Positions 1 to 7,598 of a stretch of 15,772 nucleotides of DNA are shown piece after piece. Each line of letters starts with the position of its first letter. The stretch's first letter is position 1. The DNA is from an uncultured Parasphingopyxis sp. (GTDB lineage: Bacteria > Pseudomonadota > Alphaproteobacteria > Sphingomonadales > Sphingomonadaceae). The position numbers were made by a program, and so were the translations under genes. The stretch is taken from NCBI GenBank assembly GCA_905479515.1, contig CAJQMX010000220.1, forward strand, positions 1 through 15,772, written 5' to 3'. Below the pieces are notes generated by a model, which was not told where the DNA came from, did no database searches, and saw nothing but the letters and a program-made list of their open reading frames with translations.

Positions 1-323
1 AGTTTTCCATTACCCCGGTCTATAGTTGGCAGTCGAAGATTTTCTTCTCTGACGACAATGATCGCGCTGATCTTCAGGTGCGTTCGCGGCCGGCGTTTTC
101 AGACAAAGCTGTCGACGAATATCAGAATGCATTTGGACTGCTGAATCTTCGTGTCAATCTGACACCCGATTCAGGACCATGGTCTTTCAGTATTTTCGCC
201 GAGAACCTGGCAGACACGAAATATATCGTCGATGCCGGGAACACAGGAGATGCTTTCGGTATGCCGACGTTCATCACCGGGTCTCGTCGAAATGTGCGGT
301 TTGAAGTAAGCGCGAATTTTTGA
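1..323 (+). CDS. TonB-dependent outer-membrane receptor, C-terminal end (partial)
   Basis: The reading frame is open from the left edge (first full codon at 3) to a TGA at 321-323, giving about 106 residues, so the gene begins outside the window. The segment ends in a typical beta-barrel C-terminus: SIFAENLADTKYI, then a loop, then a last strand ending in Phe (RFEVSANF), which is the outer-membrane insertion signal. The N-L-x-D-x-x-Y motif is usual in the last strands of TonB-dependent receptors. The family imports large or scarce nutrients such as siderophores, cobalamin, sugars and phosphoesters across the outer membrane, powered by TonB-ExbBD. The plug domain and TonB box are not visible, so the substrate cannot be read from sequence. 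The PhoD gene 66 bp downstream on the same strand suggests, by inference only, a phosphate-ester uptake locus. Confidence 0.85.
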   Translation, partial: FSITPVYSWQSKIFFSDDNDRADLQVRSRPAFSDKAVDEYQNAFGLLNLRVNLTPDSGPWSFSIFAENLADTKYIVDAGNTGDAFGMPTFITGSRRNVRFEVSANF

Positions 324-340
324 TCATGAAAGCGGCGGCG

Positions 341-358
341 CGGAGCGGCTATGCTCCG
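341..358 (+). other. Intercistronic hairpin between receptor and phoD
   Basis: CGGAGC (341-346), a 6-nt loop and GCTCCG (353-358) form a perfect 6-bp stem in the 66-bp gap, followed by a short CCCTTTT stretch. It could be a weak terminator or an mRNA-processing/stability stem that uncouples receptor and phosphatase expression. The T-run is too short for a confident terminator call. Confidence 0.3.
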
Positions 359-389
359 GTCGTCCACCCTTTTGGTAGGAAGCAAGAAT

Positions 390-2186
390 ATGAAAATCAA
401 TAGACGGTCGGCTCTTGGTCTCGTCGGGGCGGCGGCATATGGTGCTACGGTCCGGAATGCCAACGCCAAGTCCCGGGAACCAGCGGCTTTTCTCCACGGG
501 ATTGCGTCGGGTGATCCCTTGCAGGATCGTATCATTCTCTGGACTCGCGCTACACCGGAAAAACCGGATGCCACAAGCATTTCCGTGGATTGGGAAGTCT
601 CCGAAGATGCCGATTTCAATCATATCGTCCAGCGCGGTGAATATCACACGACCAATGCACGGGATTTTACCGTCAAGGTGGATGTGACGGGGCTGCGACC
701 CAACACGGAATATCGTTACCGTTTCCGTTGTGGCGAGCAGGTATCACCGGTCGGCCTAACGCGCACGCTGCCATCGGGAAGCGTTTCGGAAATGGTACTC
801 GCGGTTGCTTCCTGCTCCCTCTATTCTACGGGCTACTTCAATGCCTATCGTGATATCGCTGAACTGAAACGTGTCGATATGGTTATCCATCTCGGGGACT
901 ATATATATGAATATGGTGGAGCCCCTGATCAACTTGGCATGAGTATCGGGCAAAAAATTGGTCGCGCGCCAACCCCGGCACATGAGGCGCGCAACTTGGC
1001 GGACTACCGGGAGCGATATGCTTGTTACAAGCTTGATGTTGATCTTCAGGCCGCGCATGCGCGGGCCCCGTGGATTTGTGTTTGGGACGATCACGAGACA
1101 GCCAATGATGCGTGGAGCGGTGGCGCCCAGAATCATCAGGCAGAGGAAGGGGTTTGGACGGAAAGGCGCGATGCCGCAGTCCGTGCGTTTTATGAATGGA
1201 TCCCAATTCGTGAACCTGAACCAGATACCCCGCTTATAGCGATAAATCGTACCTTCGAACTGGGTGATTTGGCGACCCTGATCATGGTCGAAAATCGCTT
1301 CATCGGGCGTGACCGCCAAATTGATATGCGCAATCCCGAAGATGTTACATGGAATGCGGTTGATCTCAGCACGCCCGATAATCCAACAATAGTTACCGAC
1401 CCAGTTTTGAAACGGGAAATACTGTCGGCCTTTAGTCAAGGTCGTCCTGTGCCCGCGCCATATGATGTGCGCGTAGATCCTGATTCAATTCGTCGCTCGA
1501 TTTCGCGTCCAGAACGGAGCGTGTACGGCCAGGCGCAAGAAGGCTGGATTCGTGATCGTCTGGAAAAATCGGTGCAGGCAGGGAAACCGTGGCAGATCAT
1601 CGGCAATCAAATGGTGATGGCGCACACGACGGGCGCGGATATTGTCGGCTTCATGGGGGAAGAGCGCTGGGCCAAGGCAATGAAGCATGCAACGCCTATT
1701 CTACGCCCCTGGCTGAAGCAACTGGAAACCCTGCCGGTCGATGTTCCGTTCGAGTTTGACGGCTGGAATGCCTATCCTGCCGCTCGCGAGCGGATGGACA
1801 AGATCTTCTTGGAAACCAAAAGCCATCCGCTGGTGCTGTCGGGTGACAGTCATGTTTTCTGGGTAAGCGAATTATTTGGAGAAGGGGATCAGCGGGTTGC
1901 TGCGGAGCTCGGTGTCACCGCGATTACCAGCAGCAGTATCGGTAACATGTTGGGGAATGTTGAACTGGGCGCGGCTTTTTCCGAAGCCTGTCCGGAAGTC
2001 CTTTTTTGTCAACATCTGACCAAAGGCTATGGTCTGGTTACGCTGAAGGCGGATGAGGCTCGCATTGATTTGATCGGTATGACGAACGTTCATAGCCGTG
2101 ACTACGAGCGTTTTGTCTTGAAATCCTATCGTGTGCGCCCCGATCCGTCGGGCGGCGTAGGGCCGCTCGAGGAGATTCAGGCTTGA
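390..2186 (+). CDS. phoD: PhoD-family alkaline phosphatase/phosphodiesterase, Tat-exported
   Basis: This 598-residue protein is expected to release phosphate from phosphomonoesters or diesters outside the cytoplasm. Start: the ATG at 390 is chosen because TAGGAAG lies just upstream and because the protein then opens with a twin-arginine signal (NRRSALGLVGAAAYG, probable cleavage near NANA-K). An in-frame ATG at 351 would bury this signal. The PhoD_N region follows (HGIASGDPLQDRIILWTRAT, about 35-56), then the catalytic PhoD domain: SCSLY with the likely Fe-ligand Cys near 142, HLGDYIYEYG near 167-176, WDDHE near 232-236, GNQMVMAH near 405-412 and SGDSHVFW near 484-491. These match the Fe/Ca-dependent PhoD metallophosphatase family, and the length is typical or slightly long. 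It sits behind the TonB receptor on the same strand and may be co-transcribed. Its stop abuts that of the convergent TetR gene. Confidence 0.93.
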   Translation: MKINRRSALGLVGAAAYGATVRNANAKSREPAAFLHGIASGDPLQDRIILWTRATPEKPDATSISVDWEVSEDADFNHIVQRGEYHTTNARDFTVKVDVTGLRPNTEYRYRFRCGEQVSPVGLTRTLPSGSVSEMVLAVASCSLYSTGYFNAYRDIAELKRVDMVIHLGDYIYEYGGAPDQLGMSIGQKIGRAPTPAHEARNLADYRERYACYKLDVDLQAAHARAPWICVWDDHETANDAWSGGAQNHQAEEGVWTERRDAAVRAFYEWIPIREPEPDTPLIAINRTFELGDLATLIMVENRFIGRDRQIDMRNPEDVTWNAVDLSTPDNPTIVTDPVLKREILSAFSQGRPVPAPYDVRVDPDSIRRSISRPERSVYGQAQEGWIRDRLEKSVQAGKPWQIIGNQMVMAHTTGADIVGFMGEERWAKAMKHATPILRPWLKQLETLPVDVPFEFDGWNAYPAARERMDKIFLETKSHPLVLSGDSHVFWVSELFGEGDQRVAAELGVTAITSSSIGNMLGNVELGAAFSEACPEVLFCQHLTKGYGLVTLKADEARIDLIGMTNVHSRDYERFVLKSYRVRPDPSGGVGPLEEIQA

Positions 2187-2780
2187 TTAGGGGCGATCGC
2201 TGCTGCCAGCCGGTAGCATCGCGATCGCCCTGTCTACCAGTGCATCGATCTGCTTCGATGTCAGATTGATAGGGCGAAATGTAAGATGATAGATTACACT
2301 TCCCAGGAGAGAATGTGTGATGAACTGCAGATCCTCAATATCGGCGTCCGGTGCAATCCGCTTGAACTGCTTGATATAATAAGGTTCCGTAGACGCAAGA
2401 TGGCGGTCTAGAATTTCAGCCACTTCGGGCGACCGCTTTGCCAGCGAAGCGATGTGCAGAATGGCACTTGGTCTGCCGTCCGATAAATAGGTCACCGCGA
2501 TATCAACCAGGGCATGAAGCGCCTCACGCGGCTTGGTTTTCTCATCAATAATTGGTGTGAATGAAAGCAGGGTGTCGCTCAGTACAGAAGCGACAAGCTC
2601 GACCTTGGATGCGTGTCGTCGATAAATGGTAGCACGGTTGCATCCGACTTGGCTGGCAATAGCTTCAAATGTGAGAGCATCATAGCCATGCTCGGAAAGC
2701 AGATTCCAGGTCGCTTCCGCTATTTGCCGGCTTTTATCCTCATCCCTTGGTCGTCCACGCGCCTGTTTTTCTTTTGTCAA
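2187..2780 (-). CDS. TetR/AcrR-family transcriptional regulator
   Basis: This 197-residue protein has the normal TetR length. The N-terminal DNA-binding domain (about 15-62) shows the usual helices and HTH: IAEATWNLLSEHGYDALTF, then AIASQVGCNRATIYRRH, then a K-x-E-L-V segment. The C-terminal ligand/dimer domain is helical, diverged and resembles the TetR_C_11-like group; no ligand can be read. Start: a TTG at 2778-2780 is preferred because a purine-rich GGGGGAGGG lies about 7 nt upstream and the protein then begins with the familiar basic segment (KEKQARGRPRDEDKSRQ). Extending to 2945 would add 55 residues with no TetR-like character. It is convergent with phoD, so local regulation of the receptor/phosphatase pair is possible but unproven. 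The last codons form half of the hairpin at 2191-2230. Confidence 0.88.
   Translation of the reverse strand: MTKEKQARGRPRDEDKSRQIAEATWNLLSEHGYDALTFEAIASQVGCNRATIYRRHASKVELVASVLSDTLLSFTPIIDEKTKPREALHALVDIAVTYLSDGRPSAILHIASLAKRSPEVAEILDRHLASTEPYYIKQFKRIAPDADIEDLQFITHSLLGSVIYHLTFRPINLTSKQIDALVDRAIAMLPAGSSDRP
2191..2230. terminator. Long inverted repeat at the phoD/tetR convergence
   Basis: GGGCGATCGC (2191-2200) and GCGATCGCCC (2221-2230) are a perfect 10-bp inverted repeat. Inner TGCT (2201-2204) pairs with AGCA (2215-2218) across a 2-nt bulge, so the stem reaches about 14 bp around a 10-nt loop. It begins four bases after the phoD stop and lies inside the last codons of the TetR gene. There is no T-tract, so a Rho-independent terminator is not proven. 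A 3'-end-protecting or transcription-pausing structure for phoD mRNA is an alternative. Confidence 0.4.
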
Positions 2781-3342
2781 AACTGCCCTCCCCCGCCTTA
2801 GTCCATTTATCGAATCGATGTTTTTCTGCTGATTGAATCCAATAGAAACGTGAAATGAATCTAGTATCACAGCAAATATCATATCGTTGCGGCTATGACC
2901 ATGTTGCGGGGTTCCAGAGCGCGATTCAGATAACCGTCGAGGCAAATCGACTATAGGTTCTTGCAGTAGCAGCTATCGAAGCCAACAATGTGAGGGCGTT
3001 TATGGATGTGAACCGCCTGGCTGCGTTCCAAACCGAAAGCGTTCGCATGATTTTTATGCCTACCAAACTGTTCGAGCGTTTGCGAACGGTAACAATTCGG
3101 TGTGAAGCAGAAATGCAGTCATAGAGTCAATCCAACATAGCCGACCGCTATCGGCCGTTTGCGGACTGTCTGCTCAAGCGAAATCACTGGGCATAAGCTG
3201 ACATCGATCAGCTATACATCGCAGTGGCCCCTCCCGATCCAAATTCAGAAACTTGGCCGTTTAACCGGTGGGCAGTGAAGAAGCAGCATTCTGCTAGGGC
3301 CGACGATGGGCCGAATCACTATTTCCCATCTGAAGAGCGGGG
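2781..3342. other. 560-bp stretch with no recognisable gene
   Basis: This lies upstream of the TetR gene and downstream of the response-regulator gene. The promoter of the TetR gene must lie near 2781-2945. The longest plausible plus-strand reading frame is a 40-codon ATG ORF at 3002-3124, open back to a TAG at 2954. It has no ribosome-binding site, signal peptide or recognised motif, and may be a decayed remnant. A weak GGCC/GGCC stem near 3300-3312 is all there is for a terminator downstream of the response regulator. Confidence 0.5.
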
Positions 3343-3990
3343 CTAAGTCAAATTCCGCTTCTGCGCCTCGATCGCCACCTCTGCACGCGAAGACACATCC
3401 AGTTTGCGGTAGATTGATTTCAGATGATCGCGCACCGTATGGGAGCTTATTTTTAGTTGTTCCGCCACTTCCTTTGCGCGTAGTCCTCGTCCTACGAGTG
3501 AAAGCACCTCGCGCTCCCGATCTGTTAACGGGTCGGTTTGGTGATCTTGCTCAGGCCGGAATCGCGCCAGCATCATCCGCGCAATCGCGGGTGATAGAGA
3601 TGGTTCGCCGGCCATCAACCTAGCGATGCGGTAATGTAATAGATCAGGCTCGACATCTTTGATCAAATATCCGTCCGCGCCGGCCGCCAATGTCGCCTCC
3701 ACGCTCTCGCGGTCGTCCATCACGGTTACGGCGGCAATGATGATTTCAGGATTGGCTTTCAGGCTGCGAATAATATCCCAGCCTCGGCCATCCGGCAGAT
3801 GCAGGTCAACAAATGCAAAATCAAATTTTTGATCCAGCATAACCATTGCCTCTTTGAAGGACGCGGCTTCGCAAAGCACATAGTTCACAATATTTTGCTC
3901 GGCGAGCACGTCGGTAATCACTGCGCCAAGCAATTGCCGCGCGGATGACAAATCGTCCACAATCAATATTCGTGTTTGCTGCTCCGTCAT
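3343..3990 (-). CDS. NarL/FixJ-family response regulator
   Basis: This 215-residue protein has the standard two-domain layout. The receiver domain (about 6-120) begins ILIVDD with acidic residues D12 and D13. The phosphoacceptor is D62 in FAFVDLHLPDGRG, the conserved switch Thr is near 89 and the Lys is K111 in GYLIKD. The LuxR-type HTH (about 152-210) reads LTDREREVLSLVGRGLRAKEVA, then SSHTVRDHLKSIYRKL. It should be phosphorylated by the kinase encoded immediately upstream: the kinase stop and this ATG share ATGA (3987-3990), implying translational coupling. Targets are not known. The dyads in the divergent promoter at 6126-6297 and the operon starting at 6354 are the best local candidates. 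No further gene follows on the same strand within the next 560 bp. Confidence 0.95.
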   Translation of the reverse strand: MTEQQTRILIVDDLSSARQLLGAVITDVLAEQNIVNYVLCEAASFKEAMVMLDQKFDFAFVDLHLPDGRGWDIIRSLKANPEIIIAAVTVMDDRESVEATLAAGADGYLIKDVEPDLLHYRIARLMAGEPSLSPAIARMMLARFRPEQDHQTDPLTDREREVLSLVGRGLRAKEVAEQLKISSHTVRDHLKSIYRKLDVSSRAEVAIEAQKRNLT

Positions 3991-6101
3991 TGCGTTTCGA
4001 CCGGTAGCGCAATGCTGGTACGGAAACCCTTTGGATCCAGATCGCCGAAATCAAAATTGCCGCCAAGCGCTGCGAGCCGTGTCCTGATATTGCTCAGGCC
4101 CTTGCCCTGGCCCTTGCCTCCGCTAAATCCTCTGCCATTGTCACTCGCAACAATATAGATGACGCCATTTTCCAACCGTGTCTGCACCTGCATTTCCGTC
4201 GCCCCAGAATGTTTAATGACGTTCGTTACCATTTCGCGGATGATAGAGGTGAGCGCCTTTTGCGGTTGCGGCGTCAGCATACCAGCTATCTCGGAAATCG
4301 GCCAGTTCAGGGCAACGCCCGAAGCTTCTAGACGATCTGCCGTTTCGGCCCTGCTATCGGCAAGAATGTCTGCGAGCAGGCGCGTGTCACCGACCTCAGC
4401 CGAGACAATCATCCGGACTTCCGCCAAAGAAGAGCGTAGCACCGATTTCAGATCATCCGGATTATCCGAGTTAAGCCCTGACATAAGCATCGCCGAAAGG
4501 TCATCATGCAGATCGCGCGATATCCTGCCGCGTTCGCTGGTGACGCCATCGGCAAATGCCTGTTGTTGGCGTTTCAGGCTGGAAAGAAAATCGATCATAC
4601 GGGCAGCGACTTGCCGGTCGCGCTTTTGAAACAGCCTCGTGCCCTTGTTTTTGTAGCGGAGTGCCAGCGGCGCACAACCAGCAGCCGCAGGAATATGAAG
4701 CATGATGCCTTGCTCTTCAATTGCTACACACTCAGCATCACCACTACCAACCGGGGCCGGCTCAATCGCCAATGGCGTGAATGCCTGTTGCAAAATTTCC
4801 TGCCATTTTGCGCAGCGATCATTTACGTTGCTGATCAATGCAACATGGGCGACTTCTTCCAGCAGGTCTTCGATTGGCGTGGTCTGAAACAGCCAGCGCT
4901 GCACCATGCTCCGCCAGGGAAGATAGAAAAACGGCAAGATAAGTAGCATGGTCAGCACTGCCGCTCCGCTTAATGACCCAAGCAAAGCAACCAGTGCGAC
5001 ATCAACCGCAATTAGCAACAGGCCGACGGACACTGCCTTGAACATCGTGATCGCCCAAAGCTCGCTTTCGAACAGATTCTGCCGCTTAAGACCGAATGCG
5101 ACACCCAGATGAACGATCAGGAAAAACGCAAAGGCATAGCTTTGGTTGATCAGCGGTTCGGCGCCCAGAAGAACGGGGATGATCGCCATGCAGATAAACA
5201 GGCCGGACCCGATCAAGCTAGACACGCCGACCCACCGGATCGCGGCCATATCGAGCGGACGGCCACGCGATTTTATGAACTGGATGACAACCAGAACCAA
5301 TATGGCGAGCATTTCCATCGCGGTCAGCAAGGGGGTTTCATTGGCCGGCTTGCCCAGCAGATCGAGCTGCCCCAGCAAATATAAAACCACGATCGGAATC
5401 GCGACCAATATCAGAAAACGGTTTTGCACCAGACGGATCGGATAGATGAGAAACAAACAGATCAGCGCAATGCCAAAGCCAATCGATCCCAGAGCGTTCA
5501 GCGCGCTCAAAGGCCGGAATAAATCCGTCGGCAGCGCCAGCCAACGGGTGCTATATATTGCAGCACAGGTAGCGGAGAGCCATAGGCAAAATCCGACAAG
5601 TCCGAACAGCACGTTGGGAAGCCGCTTTGGTTGCAAAGCCCATATCCAGGCGGACACGATGAACCCTGCGATGCCAACCAGTATCTGTAACCAATACTCG
5701 AATGGCATGACATCATTCGGCCTGAGCTTGATCTCGCGCTCTGCGTCATTCGTGACAACCGTCACGCTATCGGAATTGCGGAGGATATTGGCAAATCGAT
5801 CTTGGCGCTTGGCAAACCGGTATTGCTGCTCATAGCGTTCCATCACATCGGGTTCGGGAGTAAGATCAGCAGGTTCGATTTCTACTTCACCCGGACCTAT
5901 GCGCGGGGCACTACCAATTTTTTCGCCGTCCGCATTTTGTAAAATTACGCCTTGTTCGGAAACAACCAATTGTTGGCTAAAGCGGGGCTGGGAAAAGGCG
6001 ACTATAAACGCGCTCAACGTCGCCAAAAAGCCTAAGAAAATGACAATGGAGAGCAATATACCCGGCATTGCAAAATAGCTTTTCTGGCTTTTCCGCATCA
6101 T
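3987..6101 (-). CDS. Polytopic ComP-like sensor histidine kinase (HisKA_3 class)
   Basis: This membrane sensor kinase has 704 residues. A first membrane helix (about 12-36) is followed by an extracytoplasmic segment of about 100 residues (37-134) with no recognised fold, then a cluster of about nine hydrophobic segments between 135 and 397. A cytoplasmic linker, possibly GAF-like (about 410-508), precedes the transmitter. H532 is the phosphoacceptor in ERGRISRDLHDDLSAML, the HisKA_3 pattern of NarX/DesK/ComP kinases. The N-box is REMVTNVIKHSG (622-633); the ATP-lid motifs are DNGRG (654-658) and GKGLSNIRTRL (666-676). All catalytic motifs are intact. The arrangement of one helix, an external domain and a multi-helix bundle resembles Bacillus ComP in outline. 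Two adjacent ATGs (6101 and 6098) follow GACGGAA; which one is used is not decided. It is divergent from the exported-protein operon. The signal sensed is unknown. Confidence 0.93.
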   Translation of the reverse strand: MMRKSQKSYFAMPGILLSIVIFLGFLATLSAFIVAFSQPRFSQQLVVSEQGVILQNADGEKIGSAPRIGPGEVEIEPADLTPEPDVMERYEQQYRFAKRQDRFANILRNSDSVTVVTNDAEREIKLRPNDVMPFEYWLQILVGIAGFIVSAWIWALQPKRLPNVLFGLVGFCLWLSATCAAIYSTRWLALPTDLFRPLSALNALGSIGFGIALICLFLIYPIRLVQNRFLILVAIPIVVLYLLGQLDLLGKPANETPLLTAMEMLAILVLVVIQFIKSRGRPLDMAAIRWVGVSSLIGSGLFICMAIIPVLLGAEPLINQSYAFAFFLIVHLGVAFGLKRQNLFESELWAITMFKAVSVGLLLIAVDVALVALLGSLSGAAVLTMLLILPFFYLPWRSMVQRWLFQTTPIEDLLEEVAHVALISNVNDRCAKWQEILQQAFTPLAIEPAPVGSGDAECVAIEEQGIMLHIPAAAGCAPLALRYKNKGTRLFQKRDRQVAARMIDFLSSLKRQQQAFADGVTSERGRISRDLHDDLSAMLMSGLNSDNPDDLKSVLRSSLAEVRMIVSAEVGDTRLLADILADSRAETADRLEASGVALNWPISEIAGMLTPQPQKALTSIIREMVTNVIKHSGATEMQVQTRLENGVIYIVASDNGRGFSGGKGQGKGLSNIRTRLAALGGNFDFGDLDPKGFRTSIALPVETQ

Positions 6102-6125
6102 TTCCGTCTCGATATTTGTGAAAGC

Positions 6126-6155
6126 TGACGGTGAAGCGCAAACGCTTTTCCGTCA
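6126..6155. promoter_or_regulatory. Imperfect 13-bp dyad in the kinase leader
   Basis: TGACGGTGAAGCG (6126-6138) and CGCTTTTCCGTCA (6143-6155) are complementary at 11 of 13 positions around a 4-nt loop, 24 bp from the kinase ATG. The short loop fits a stem-loop in the kinase mRNA leader as well as a protein-binding dyad. It is one of three dyads in this divergent region. Confidence 0.5.
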
Positions 6156-6160
6156 AGACT

Positions 6161-6199
6161 TAGCTGCCTGAATACGGGTCGCAAATATTCAGGCAGCTA
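6161..6199. promoter_or_regulatory. Perfect 14-bp inverted repeat, candidate operator
   Basis: TAGCTGCCTGAATA (6161-6174) is exactly mirrored by TATTCAGGCAGCTA (6186-6199) with an 11-nt spacer, so the half-sites lie 25 bp apart centre to centre. There is no adjacent T-tract and neither flanking gene ends here, so a terminator is unlikely. Its place between a two-component pair and a divergent operon suggests an operator for the regulator at 3343-3990 or another dimeric factor (inference). Confidence 0.6.
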
Positions 6200-6266
6200 T
6201 CTGGGAAATAAATCTGCATTCATGCCCCAAGGGAACCCTGTCTGCGGCGAAATCATCAAACTGGCT

Positions 6267-6297
6267 ATCCCCCAAATGGGGGATGGCGAAATCCCCC
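6267..6297. promoter_or_regulatory. ATCCCCCA/TGGGGGAT dyad plus third half-site, candidate operator
   Basis: ATCCCCCA (6267-6274), AA, TGGGGGAT (6277-6284) is a perfect 18-bp dyad. A third ATCCCCC at 6291-6297 repeats the left half-site 24 bp downstream. A compact palindrome with a tandem half-site is typical of dimeric activators, including NarL-type regulators. It lies about 70-90 bp before the proposed GTG start at 6354, a normal activator position. It also argues that the in-frame ATG at 6222 is not the true start, since the dyad would then be coding. Confidence 0.6.
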
Positions 6298-6353
6298 GAT
6301 TTACCGGCAAAAGCCGCATGCAAGTGCAGAATCTAGAATGCAGTGGGGGCGGT

Positions 6354-7598
6354 GTGCATAGTTGTCAAAATCAGAATGAATCTATCCATAAACGGGTACT
6401 AAAATTGTCGGCATATATTTTGCCCGTGCTCTCGGCCCTTGCCATTGTGCCGCCTGTTCATGCGCAGCAACCCACGGCAAACCAGGTACAAGCGGTTGCC
6501 AGTCTCTTCGCCCTCTCTAGCTACGCGCTTGGCGCAAACGAAAGTTGCGATATTTTGATGCTAGGCGAATATCGCGCCCTGATGCTTCTCCGCGACAAAT
6601 TTGGCCCGGATTTGAAGAAAATTCTCAAGGCTGAACAATATCGTTCCCTTGATAATTTTGAAAAAGGTAAAAAGGAATGGATCGGTTGCGCTGGCAAGAC
6701 GGCGCGGCCGGAGGCGGCCCAATTGATTGAATCCGCCAATCTGATTGCTGATTCGCTGATCTCGGCACCGCATGCAATGACCGGCGATCCGAAATCATGC
6801 TCCGTCGACGGAGAATATATGGCGTTGAGCAAGACGGAATGGCGCATCGTCGCAAATAACAGACAAACCAAATATGAGCAGTCACCGAAAAAGGCAGAGT
6901 TCGAGAATATGGTGAGAATCTTTGCCGGGATGATCGACGCCGAATGCAAGTCCAAATATTCTTTGTTGATGCAGGCTGGTTTTGAGCAACTAGTTTTGAC
7001 GGAAGATCTGAACCAATATTTGCAAGGGAAAATCGAAAAGAAAACCATATTCACATCCGTTGGCAAGCTGGTCAGCTTTGGCTCGGCATCAGACGACTTC
7101 GGGATCTGGCGCTCCCGCATGGGGCGTTTCACTGGCACGCGCAAGAAAGCGGGCCTGTCGGTATATCGTGTACTGAAACGCGATGACGAAAATACAATCC
7201 GGTTTGAACTTTCACGTCCGGGAACATTCGATCCGCACGGACGGATGCTGATCACGCAAAAAGGCCGCTGGAACGCAAATATGCGCAGCAATATCGATGC
7301 GATGGAAATCCGTCTGTCTGATGGCACTAAACTCGCCATGGAAAAAGAAAGCGGGAATGGCAGCGCCACTTTTGGCAGCTCAAAATTCATTTTACCCACG
7401 CAATCGCAGCGTATCATTGAGCGCAAGCCAGACCTTACCCGCGTGACAGTGGCTTTCCAAAACGCGGGCCAAAACGCGGGTGCCTGGACCGAGTTTCTCG
7501 ACATCGGAAAAGACGCTTCCATCCAGAGTCAAAGCCTCGGTGATCTGCGCGCGGCCCTGCAATGGGCGAATGTCCCTGTTCTGAATGTCAAAAAATGA
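6354..7598 (+). CDS. Exported protein with two cysteine-paired modules, first gene of operon
   Basis: I do not recognise a named family. With a GTG start at 6354 the protein has 414 residues. The frame is open to an ATG at 6222, but that start would place the operator-like dyad inside the gene; a TTG at 6405 is a further option, so the start is uncertain. The signal peptide has K and R, then LSAYILPVLSALAIVPPVHA with cleavage near 37. The mature N-half is helical and seems to hold two related modules: SC-x7-EYRAL (C65) closed by C112, and SC-x4-EYMAL (C149) closed by C198. The cysteine spacings are 47 and 49. The C-half (about 235-414) lacks cysteine and looks beta-rich, with FELSRPGTFDPHG and a final WANVPVLNVKK. 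It is probably periplasmic. Its stop overlaps the next start as ATGA. Confidence 0.8.
   Translation: MHSCQNQNESIHKRVLKLSAYILPVLSALAIVPPVHAQQPTANQVQAVASLFALSSYALGANESCDILMLGEYRALMLLRDKFGPDLKKILKAEQYRSLDNFEKGKKEWIGCAGKTARPEAAQLIESANLIADSLISAPHAMTGDPKSCSVDGEYMALSKTEWRIVANNRQTKYEQSPKKAEFENMVRIFAGMIDAECKSKYSLLMQAGFEQLVLTEDLNQYLQGKIEKKTIFTSVGKLVSFGSASDDFGIWRSRMGRFTGTRKKAGLSVYRVLKRDDENTIRFELSRPGTFDPHGRMLITQKGRWNANMRSNIDAMEIRLSDGTKLAMEKESGNGSATFGSSKFILPTQSQRIIERKPDLTRVTVAFQNAGQNAGAWTEFLDIGKDASIQSQSLGDLRAALQWANVPVLNVKK

Noticed and set aside
756..1439. Long minus-strand open frame opposite phoD
   Set aside because: It is a shadow of the clearly coding plus-strand PhoD domain, with no ribosome-binding site and no protein-like composition.
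3002..3124. 40-codon plus-strand ORF in the 2781-3342 gap
   Set aside because: It has no ribosome-binding site, no recognised motif and no neighbouring partner. It could be a remnant, but that is not supportable as a gene.
6521..7522. 333-codon minus-strand frame opposite the first exported protein
   Set aside because: The plus strand has a signal peptide, paired cysteines and operon spacing; the minus-strand product is Ser/Arg/Pro-rich shadow sequence.
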